Assembly (NCBI GenBank): GCA_050015675.1
Contig: JBEKAY010000001.1
Span: 124,001-188,000, forward strand
From: Fen-1298 sp050015675
GTDB taxonomy: Bacteria; Bacteroidota; Ignavibacteria; UBA10030
Length of the DNA stretch: 64,000 nt
Direction: 5' to 3'
Positions 50,827-57,464 of this stretch are shown in pieces (positions within the stretch are counted from its first letter, which is position 1; the number at the start of each line of letters is the position of its first letter). The notes below the pieces were generated by a model. That model did not search any database, was not told the origin of the DNA, and was given only the letters and a program-made list of their open reading frames with translations. A program made the position numbers and the translations under genes.

Positions 50827-51165
50827 ATGACGATCAAAGAAAAGATGCATGGGAACATTGCTGTGATTAGTTTAAAAGGGAACCTGATTGGCGAACCGGA
50901 TACAGAAAACTTACGGGATAAAATCTACAGCTTGCTGCAGGAAGGTTTTAATAAAGTTGTAGTGGACATGAAAGGTGTGCGATGGATTAGCAGCTCCGGT
51001 TTGGGAACACTTATTGCAGCATTGACATCCGTCCGAAACAAATCCGGCGATTTACGTCTGGCAAATATTACGGAGAAAGTAGAAAGTCTGTTTGCAATTA
51101 CTCAATTAGTTAAAGTATTTAAGACATACGAAACGGTGGATCGCGCCGTAGCAAGTTTCAAATAA
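50827..51165 (+). CDS. STAS domain anti-sigma factor antagonist
   Basis: 112 residues of one STAS domain. It has IAVISLKGNLIGEPDTENLRDKI and the phosphorylation-site region VVVDMKGVRWISSSGLGTLIAAL, with the serine run after VRWI, then DLRLANITEKVESLFAITQLVKVFKTYETVDRAVASF. This is the SpoIIAA/RsbV type. A partner anti-sigma kinase is not seen nearby. AATATAAGGATATG gives a ribosome site. The two membrane protein genes downstream are on the same strand. Confidence 0.92.
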   Translation: MTIKEKMHGNIAVISLKGNLIGEPDTENLRDKIYSLLQEGFNKVVVDMKGVRWISSSGLGTLIAALTSVRNKSGDLRLANITEKVESLFAITQLVKVFKTYETVDRAVASFK

Positions 51166-51227
51166 CATGTTCTTGAACACAAGAAACAAACGCAGATCTT
51201 GCCGTATAGTCAACTCGCCTGTATCTT

Positions 51228-52271
51228 TTGCGATACACGAATCTGTACTTCCGCAATGGAATAATCTCTTCCGCGGAAGCTTACCACAGTTCTCAAACTG
51301 AAGCGTCGTCATTTCGTGGCATTATTGTGTACGTAATCTTACCCATAGCGCTTGCTGTTCTTATTCTTACGTGGCTCCTGCTACGCCGGTTCACATTCGT
51401 CTGGATCGATAGGCCGATCTCTGTTATCGAATCCACCATCGCTGGTATTGCCGCATGGCTGTTTCTATTTTCGATCTTATTTTGGTTCGGCGGTATGATG
51501 TTGACGCTTCTTGAATTTCTCTCCTCACATAATACAACCGATATCTGGGTGCTTATTTTTTCTATCTTGCTTACAAGTTTTGGCATTCCTTTTTTTATTC
51601 GATCAAGATCTGAATTTGGCATTGACGATACTCAAGATTATATAAAAGAGGCGATTCAATTTCGCCGGTCCGGACAGCGTCGGTTGGATTTGATTTCTTT
51701 GATGCAGCAACGGAAAAAGCGGCGGCGTCAGCCTGTTGCTGGAAAAGATCATGAATCAATCCAGCGAGCACGTCTGCAGGCAAACTTGAGCAAGGTAAAG
51801 GAATTGGATGCCCAACTCGCTTTGCTGCGAGAAGGGACAACGATAGACATTAGCGAAATATGGTACTTGCAACCGAAGATACATTCGCTCCATCCATTCT
51901 ATGAAAAAGTGAAAGAGGCGCGAATCGAACCTACTCGAAAACGATTTTCTATCTTTATTGACTTTCCCGAATTCAATGAGACACACTTTAAGGACGAGAT
52001 GGTAGTTTTGCGATTTAATCGTCAGGTGTATGATTTTTTCCAATCGATGTACTCAGAGTCTTGGTTGAAACCATATGCCCCGTTCTTCGAAAGTTACTTT
52101 CTGATGTGCAGGGCTACACGTGTGAACAAAGACAGCACAGAAGTGTTCTATCCCTTTATGAAAGTAGGAATACTTGTTTCTGAATTACGCAAATTAGAAG
52201 GCTTCTATTTCAATCCGCGAAAACTATCCGAAATTGCAGCAGTTGCCTTCAATCATGGTGCGCAAGTATGA
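51228..52271 (+). CDS. Hypothetical membrane protein with cytosolic basic domain
   Basis: 347 residues if the TTG at 51228 is used; the start is uncertain, and a GTG at about 51330 is the next option. Three hydrophobic helices (IIVYVILPIALAVLILTWLLL, TIAGIAAWLFLFSILFWFGGMMLTLL, IWVLIFSILLTSFGIPFFI) are followed by a charged cytosolic region with KKRRRQPVAGK and a C-terminal domain of about 130 residues (RKRFSIFIDFPEFNETHFKDE, FYFNPRKLSEIAAVAF). I do not recognise it. It overlaps the next gene by four bases, so the two are cotranslated. Confidence 0.6.
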   Translation: MRYTNLYFRNGIISSAEAYHSSQTEASSFRGIIVYVILPIALAVLILTWLLLRRFTFVWIDRPISVIESTIAGIAAWLFLFSILFWFGGMMLTLLEFLSSHNTTDIWVLIFSILLTSFGIPFFIRSRSEFGIDDTQDYIKEAIQFRRSGQRRLDLISLMQQRKKRRRQPVAGKDHESIQRARLQANLSKVKELDAQLALLREGTTIDISEIWYLQPKIHSLHPFYEKVKEARIEPTRKRFSIFIDFPEFNETHFKDEMVVLRFNRQVYDFFQSMYSESWLKPYAPFFESYFLMCRATRVNKDSTEVFYPFMKVGILVSELRKLEGFYFNPRKLSEIAAVAFNHGAQV

Positions 52272-53023
52272 ATGAAAATCCAATAATGAAATCGAACGAT
52301 GACCAGCAATCATTCTCATTTACATGGTATCATCGAGAAGAAATTCAAGTACTCGTGATTCTCGTCGGATTAATCGTGTTCTTTGCTCGATCCTTATGGG
52401 TTCTGGGGACTCTTGCCGTGTTAGTGGTTTGTGTCCTGTTTGCGCTTTACCTCATACGAGTGCTTGAAATATATTTGACGAAACGTAAATGGTGTCCGCG
52501 GCTTGTTCAGCGATATCATAATCTTAAAACAGCGCTTCATGGCCATGCTGTGGAGCGGTCCCGCATTGCGATGGCGCTTTTAGCGGCTTGGGTCGTAGGC
52601 GTGTTGTGTCTACACCGGATTCATCTTGCAATGCTCGATCCCGAATATAAGACGCCAACCGACATCTACTGGATTCTCTTTCTTGGCTGGTATTGCATCG
52701 TCTGCACAGTCACGGCGATGTACTTGATATGGCTATGGAATACGTGGAGCCAGAACGAATCGAAGCACGTACCATTTTTTGACGGACTTGTCGCAAGCCT
52801 TTTTTTCTATCGTGGGTTATCTCGGAAGAATCGCATTGTGACATTCATCGCGGCATTCTGGTTAGGCGGCTTGCCGTCGTACGTCGCTATACGGCTGACA
52901 CCAGAGACCTCTTATGGGTATTGGATTGCGTGCGGTTTAATAGTGCCGTTCATTGGACTTTTTCTAGGCGGTGCATACTACACGATGCGGCATTTGCAGA
53001 ATTCTTCTGTAAATAAATCCTGA
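52268..53023 (+). CDS. Hypothetical polytopic membrane protein
   Basis: 251 residues with about six hydrophobic helices: VLVILVGLIVFFARSLWVLG, LAVLVVCVLFALYLIRVL, IAMALLAAWVVGVLCLH, IYWILFLGWYCIVCTVTAMYLIWLW, IVTFIAAFWLGGLPSYVAI and YGYWIACGLIVPFIGLFLGG. Some polar and aromatic residues near the helix ends recur (HLAMLDPEYKTP, FFDGLVASLFFYRG). Family not recognised. It overlaps the preceding membrane gene by four bases (ATGA), which suggests that the two products act together. Confidence 0.65.
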   Translation: MNENPIMKSNDDQQSFSFTWYHREEIQVLVILVGLIVFFARSLWVLGTLAVLVVCVLFALYLIRVLEIYLTKRKWCPRLVQRYHNLKTALHGHAVERSRIAMALLAAWVVGVLCLHRIHLAMLDPEYKTPTDIYWILFLGWYCIVCTVTAMYLIWLWNTWSQNESKHVPFFDGLVASLFFYRGLSRKNRIVTFIAAFWLGGLPSYVAIRLTPETSYGYWIACGLIVPFIGLFLGGAYYTMRHLQNSSVNKS

Positions 53024-53206
53024 CCCACCTCGCCACAGATACGGCATTTGATTTTAATCCAACTTAATTTTTGTTCCTGCTTTGCGTACACGTATGCACC
53101 ATTCGTACTGAATCGATAGTACTGCCGTTGCAATCTTGATGCTGTTTGACTAAATTCCTGGCGTGTGATAATAACTAAGAATCTTTATTTTTAAGATGGA
53201 GATATT

Positions 53207-53509
53207 ATGAAGACAAACACCTTCGTTCTTTTTATCCTTATCGTATTGATCGCTGTTACCATGGTTGCGTGTGTGCCGGGTGGGGGAGAGTTCCATAAAG
53301 AAAACCCTGCCGGATTGCTTTTCGGAATATGGCACGGTTGGATTGCACCGATCTCTTTGATTATTAGTTTCTTTAATTCTTCGGTCAGAATTTATGAAGT
53401 GAATAATACAGGATTTTGGTACGATTTTGGTTTTTACATTGCTATCATAAGTGGGTTTGGCGGAGTTTCCCTGACGCGCAACAAATGGAAATCAAATCAT
53501 AAAAGTTAG
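53207..53509 (+). CDS. Small membrane lipoprotein
   Basis: 100 residues. The N-terminus FVLFILIVLIAVTMVACVPGGG ends in a lipobox (MVAC). The rest has two hydrophobic stretches (FGIWHGWIAPISLIISFF and FWYDFGFYIAIISGFGGVSL) joined by NSSVRIYEVNNTG. Small proteins of this design with the WHGWIAPISLIISFF segment are recurrent in Bacteroidota and their relatives; function unknown. GGAG precedes the ATG. It is monocistronic, followed by a repeat copy. Confidence 0.75.
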   Translation: MKTNTFVLFILIVLIAVTMVACVPGGGEFHKENPAGLLFGIWHGWIAPISLIISFFNSSVRIYEVNNTGFWYDFGFYIAIISGFGGVSLTRNKWKSNHKS

Positions 53510-53523
53510 GGTGTATGTTTAAC

Positions 53524-53566
53524 TCCGGATTATGATATATTTACGGTAAGAATAATCCCGAACCAG
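53524..53566 (+). repeat. Repeat copy 1 (TATGATATATTTACGG-type)
   Basis: Contains TATGATATATTTACGGTAAG at 53531-53550 and AATAATCCCGAACCAG at 53551-53566. The 36 bases 53531-53566 are identical to 55401-55436, and the preceding TCCGGA is shared too. It lies between the small lipoprotein and the LacI-type sensor gene. Confidence 0.8.
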
Positions 53567-53658
53567 GCGAATATTTTGTCGCACAACCACGAATGCACGT
53601 TGGTTAACATAGGGATGGATTCTGAATCTACCCCTTTTTAACACTACTCTTTTATGTG

Positions 53659-54498
53659 TTATGCGGACTGCCGGATAATAAGTTCGGGCTTAAATAAAAC
53701 CTTTATTGGATTTTTAAGAATTTCATCTCGCTGGGTTGTCGCCATTTTGTACGCTGCGTCCACTATTTCTTTCATAGGTTGCCTGATCGTTGTGAGTCCT
53801 GGAGTTGAAGTCTGTGCAATTGGTAAATCATCAAAACCGATGATTGCAATATCCTCAGGTATTCTAATTTTTCGTTCTCTCGCTACCGAGAGAAGACCCG
53901 CTGCAGTATTGTCTGCGGCTGCACAGAAAATGGCATCGACACCTACTTCTATCAGTTTTGGCATTGCCGCAACACCATCTTCACGAGAGTAATTTGGCAC
54001 CTCTATGTTACATCCAGCCGGAATAGTAAGTCCTTTTAGTTTTAATGCATCACTGAATCCCTTGAGCCGCAATCTTGCACAGTAATTTCCAGCAAAACCT
54101 CCTACAGCATGAGGCCTGCCATTCACAATTGCTATTTTCTTTCTCCCTTTTGAGATAAGATACTCTGCAGCAATTTGTCCACCCTTATAGTTATCCGTGG
54201 CTAAGGTGGACGCTCCAGCTGCTTCTTCATCAAGCAGTACAATGGGTACATTATTCAATTTATAAAGCGAAATAATATCAGGATTTGGACTCATAGAAAT
54301 GGCTATCATAACAGTGGGTTTGTTCTCTATCAATATTTTTTTTAGAGAATCACTTTGTTTATCCAATTCATTTGTTGAAGACCGGAACGATAGGTTTTCC
54401 GGATTTAATAACTTTTTAAAATGCTCAAGTATGGCGATTTGAAAGAGCGAGCCAAAATATGGTGTTGTAAGTACTACTTTTATTGATTGGTTTATCAT
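53659..54498 (-). CDS. LacI-type sensor domain lacking the DNA-binding head
   Basis: 279 residues that match the periplasmic-binding-protein-like core of LacI/GalR regulators from its first strand: KVVLTTPYFGSLFQIAILEHF, ATDNYKGGQIAAEYLISKGRKKIAIVNGRP, RLKGFSDALKLKGL, VDAIFCAAADNTAAGLLSVARE, PEDIAIIGFDDLPIAQTSTPGLTTIRQPM. The usual 55-60 residue HTH and hinge at the N-terminus are missing; an in-frame stop lies 27 bases upstream of the ATG, so they are not hidden in an extended frame. No signal peptide. It may bind a sugar without binding DNA, or be a truncated regulator. It sits between two copies of the repeat associated with the nearby transposase. Confidence 0.75.
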   Translation of the reverse strand: MINQSIKVVLTTPYFGSLFQIAILEHFKKLLNPENLSFRSSTNELDKQSDSLKKILIENKPTVMIAISMSPNPDIISLYKLNNVPIVLLDEEAAGASTLATDNYKGGQIAAEYLISKGRKKIAIVNGRPHAVGGFAGNYCARLRLKGFSDALKLKGLTIPAGCNIEVPNYSREDGVAAMPKLIEVGVDAIFCAAADNTAAGLLSVARERKIRIPEDIAIIGFDDLPIAQTSTPGLTTIRQPMKEIVDAAYKMATTQRDEILKNPIKVLFKPELIIRQSA

Positions 54499-54685
54499 GG
54501 GATAATGCTTCCAAAAATTATTTTACCTAGAATAGAATTAATAGCAAAGCTCATGCCATACAACAGCATGTTTTGATATTGAAAAAGGATGTTATAACCA
54601 ATTTATAGTTTTCTAATCAAAATCCAAGCAAAAAGAAGTGACCGCCATTTCCTGCGAGATTTTTCGAAACTCTCCTTCTATTCCC

Positions 54686-54768
54686 CCTTGCCCTCCCATC
54701 GTAAATCAAGTATATTTATGAAAAGAATAATCCCGAACCAAACATAATTACCCTTGGGGATCGCCGAT
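54686..54768 (+). repeat. Repeat copy 2, upstream flank of the RAYT gene
   Basis: Shares blocks with copy 3: CTTGCCCTCC, then AGTATATTTATGAAAAGAAT and AATCCCGAACCA, then CATAATTACC and GGGGATCGCCGAT. It ends about 30 bases before the transposase start. More diverged than copies 1 and 3 are from each other. Confidence 0.75.
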
Positions 54769-54797
54769 TGAATTATTATTCCAATTACTAAAGTGCA

Positions 54798-55376
54798 ATG
54801 AATATTTTATTTCGACAAAGAAAATCGATTCGTTTAAAAGAATTCAACTACTCTCAACCTGGGGAATACTTTTTAACCATCTGCACAAATAACCATGAAT
54901 ATATATTTGGAAACATTAATCATGAAGAAATGAAACTGTCTACAGAGGGGACGATAGCGCAGCGATGCTGGGAAGAAATACCAAAACATTTTTCAAACGT
55001 TCAACTGGATGAATATAAAATTTTGTTGCACGCTTCGCGTGTATCAGTTACAGGCCTCCGGCTGCCAAATCATATACATGGAATTATAATTTTGACAGAA
55101 TCCATGGTAGGGACACGGCATGCCGTGTCCCTACAAGAACAATTTGCAAAACCAGTCATTGGTTCTGTTCCGACAATTGTACGATCTTTCAAATCAGCGA
55201 CAACAAAATGCATTCACGAAATAAGGAACACGCCGTCGTTACCTGTTTGGCAAGGCCGATTTTTTGACCGCATCATCCGCAGCGATAAGGAATTGGATAA
55301 TATCCGTAAGTACATCTTCAATAATGTCTTAAAATGGGCATATGAGTCTCAGCATGAAAACCCGGATAATTTATAA
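54798..55376 (+). mobile_element. REP-associated tyrosine transposase (RAYT, IS200/Y1 type)
   Basis: 192 residues coding for a Y1 transposase of the RAYT group. It begins RKSIRLKEFNYSQPGEYFLTICTNN, has the HUH metal motif in LPNHIHGIIIL and the late WQGRFFDRIIRSDKELDNIRKYIFNN with the catalytic Tyr. Two in-frame additions are notable: LHASRVSVTGLRL just before NHIHG, where the family normally has a short strand, and VGTRHAVSLQ, coded by a perfect 28-bp palindrome. Repeat copies 2 and 3 border the gene. Such single-copy transposases act on REP palindromes rather than moving as ordinary insertion sequences. It may be functional; the first addition could disturb the active-site strand. Confidence 0.88.
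55107..55134. repeat. Perfect 28-bp palindrome inside the RAYT reading frame
   Basis: GTAGGGACACGGCA (55107-55120) followed at once by its exact reverse complement (55121-55134), with no loop. It is read in frame as VGTRHAVSL and does not break the gene. A palindrome of this kind is the expected substrate of a RAYT, so the element appears to have inserted into, or been kept in, its own transposase gene. Confidence 0.85.
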
Positions 55377-55379
55377 TCT

Positions 55380-55465
55380 TCCTTGCCCTCCGATCCGGAA
55401 TATGATATATTTACGGTAAGAATAATCCCGAACCAGCCATAATTACCAGATGGGGATTGCCGATG
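55380..55465 (+). repeat. Repeat copy 3, downstream flank of the RAYT gene
   Basis: CTTGCCCTCC, ATCCGGAA, TATGATATATTTACGGTAAG (55401-55420), AATAATCCCGAACCAG (55421-55436), CATAATTACC and GGGGATTGCCGATG. It is identical to copy 1 over 36 bases and has the same block order as copy 2. It begins directly after the transposase stop, so copies 2 and 3 are direct repeats around the gene. Confidence 0.8.
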
Positions 55466-55545
55466 ACAGTCATGCATAGATTAAATTCTAAGGTTAGCAA
55501 GTGTGATTACATATCCCATTCATAAGAATCTAAAAAGGTGACGAT

Positions 55546-56934
55546 ATGAGTAAGAAATCTGAAGAAATTATTGCGCAATACAATTCATATCCAGAAGAAA
55601 AAAAACTGCAAGTAACTCAATTTCTTGATGAACTTACTTCTACCACAATTCAAACGAACACGCATTCTCCATTAATTGAAACAGAAATATTGCTCCCAGG
55701 GCTTGATCGTGCTGCAAGATTTAGTCTTGCACGAGCTATAGCTGACCAAATTGCAAAAACAAAAATAATACGAACATATAGCATAAATGGAGAATGGGGT
55801 TGTGGAAAAACTGTATTTATGGATTGGCTTAAGGAAGAGTTAGAGGCAAAAAAAGATGAAAAGATCATTGTTGTTCCTTTCAATGCCTGGAAACATGAAC
55901 GTATTGGTAATATGGTTTATCCTCTTATGCAAGAGCTAAAGGAACGCGCAGAAGGAAAAGTATTCAAAAATAAAATGGATGAATACGAAAAGAAAGTTTT
56001 CGTCTCGGTTGCCGTTTTGTTTGGAATTGGAATTATTGCCCATCCACTTGGATTGAAAGAAGCTATAACTATTATCGTGCAACTATCAAAATCGATAATG
56101 TCTCGTTTAAAAGACTTAGATAAAAGGAATGAAGAGGTCAGCGCATTGCAAAGTGACTTCCAAAATTGGGTTGATTATATTATACAATCTTATGAAAAGC
56201 CAAAATGTTCAAAAATAGTATTCCTCATCGATGAGCTTGATAGATGTTCGCCAGAGAATGTGCTTACAATGCTTGAATCTATTAAAATATTTCTTGGTGC
56301 AAAGAATACTGTCTTCGTCTTTTCAATCGATAAAGGGATTATTGCAAAAGCTATCAGTTCAAAATACGGATCACTCTCAATTGAAGATGGACATGAATAT
56401 CTTGAAAAGATGATAGAATTTTCTTATGAACTGCCTTTCAAGTCAGAAATCGTTTGGAATAATCTCTATAGCGATATTAAGGAAGATTTCTCATCCCTCA
56501 ATTCGGTTGATATGAATTTTGTTCCAACACTCTTGACGCTAAGTGGCATTTCAAGTTTGCGCAAGGTAAAGAGAATACTTAATAGATTCGTGTTTGTATT
56601 GGAAGAATTTGAGAGGAATGATATTAAAATGGATGAGCGTATTGTTTTCTTTGTCCTCTTTCTTCAGGATGTTTACCCACAGGTATATGATTTTACAAAA
56701 AGAAGCAGACCACAAAATGTTTTTGAGCAAATAAAAGGTATAAATATTGATCGTATTCGCAATAAAAATGAAAGCATAGGAATAATAAGGAAAGTAATAG
56801 AATTGGTTGAGACTACAAATATTCAAAAAATTGATGGAGAGTTTAGAAAATTATTTAAAAATGGACCTCAAGATTTTATTCTTGGAGAACAAATAATAGA
56901 AAGCATAAATCAGATGGAAAGAATTGGAGTATAG
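55546..56934 (+). CDS. KAP family P-loop NTPase
   Basis: 462 residues. Walker A is GEWGCGKT (residues 83-90), the KAP-typical PFNAWKHERIGNMVYPLMQEL follows, and Walker B is VFLIDELDRCSPENVLTMLESIK (about 225). Between them a hydrophobic stretch (VFVSVAVLFGIGIIAHPLGL) may insert into the membrane, as in many KAP ATPases. VFSIDKGIIAKAISSKYG and FELPF-like FSYELPFKSE complete the family pattern; the C-terminus is helical. KAP ATPases have patchy distribution, frequent plasmid or phage links, and some act in anti-phage defence. AAAGGTG before the ATG supports the start. It has no same-strand partner. Codon use is AT-richer than the flanking genes, suggesting transfer. Confidence 0.9.
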   Translation: MSKKSEEIIAQYNSYPEEKKLQVTQFLDELTSTTIQTNTHSPLIETEILLPGLDRAARFSLARAIADQIAKTKIIRTYSINGEWGCGKTVFMDWLKEELEAKKDEKIIVVPFNAWKHERIGNMVYPLMQELKERAEGKVFKNKMDEYEKKVFVSVAVLFGIGIIAHPLGLKEAITIIVQLSKSIMSRLKDLDKRNEEVSALQSDFQNWVDYIIQSYEKPKCSKIVFLIDELDRCSPENVLTMLESIKIFLGAKNTVFVFSIDKGIIAKAISSKYGSLSIEDGHEYLEKMIEFSYELPFKSEIVWNNLYSDIKEDFSSLNSVDMNFVPTLLTLSGISSLRKVKRILNRFVFVLEEFERNDIKMDERIVFFVLFLQDVYPQVYDFTKRSRPQNVFEQIKGINIDRIRNKNESIGIIRKVIELVETTNIQKIDGEFRKLFKNGPQDFILGEQIIESINQMERIGV

Positions 56935-56997
56935 GATTAAAACTGTAAGGGGTATCTGCCACTCCAACCATTCTGCCGCCCCTTGCTTCTGTATTAC

Positions 56998-57019
56998 CGA
57001 TGAAGTAGATTTGTGCAAA
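56998..57019 (+). repeat. 22-bp direct repeat, left copy
   Basis: CGATGAAGTAGATTTGTGCA followed by AA. It is identical to 59431-59452. The pair encloses the small membrane protein gene and the Asp-box repeat protein gene. Confidence 0.75.
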
Positions 57020-57070
57020 CAGAGAAAAAGTTTGTCTCATATATAAAAATTTAAAAAGGAGGGTATTGTC

Positions 57071-57376
57071 ATGAAATGGTATCATTACATTGCTTGCTTT
57101 TTTGCAGGGATGTTTATTGCAAATATGGTTCCTCACTTTGTCAATGGTATTTCTGGTGTAGCTTTTCCGACACCATTTGCTAATCCACCAGGTAAAGGTT
57201 TATCATCCCCCACAGTGAATGTGTTATGGGGTTTGTTTAACCTGTTCGTAGGGTATGTATTATTCAGAGCGGGGAAAATATCAAATTCCAAAATTTGGAG
57301 TGTTATTATATTTTTTGTGGGCATTCTTCTTATGAGCGTGATGTTAAGTCACGGGTTCGCAGACATTCATCACTAG
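57071..57376 (+). CDS. Small conserved membrane protein
   Basis: 101 residues with three hydrophobic segments: YHYIACFFAGMFIANMVPHF, VNVLWGLFNLFVGYVLFRAG and SVIIFFVGILLMSVMLSHGF. The motif HFVNGISGVAFPTPFANPPGKGLSSP between the first two is striking and conserved in look; the FVNGI..FPTPFA..PG..LSS pattern occurs in small proteins of unknown function. AAGGAGG with good spacing precedes the ATG. No operon partner; function unknown. Confidence 0.8.
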   Translation: MKWYHYIACFFAGMFIANMVPHFVNGISGVAFPTPFANPPGKGLSSPTVNVLWGLFNLFVGYVLFRAGKISNSKIWSVIIFFVGILLMSVMLSHGFADIHH

Positions 57377-57464
57377 TGAAAAAATTGTACAAACAGAGAC
57401 AAAGTATATTTAATCAATAGTTAGGTACAATTGTCCTGTAAAGATTGCGGAAAGAAAATGCTGT

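Noticed and set aside
56935..57000. Possible tRNA-like segment after the KAP gene (GGAGTGGCAGATACCCC on the minus strand)
   Set aside because: No T-loop, no anticodon stem and no acceptor pairing could be drawn.
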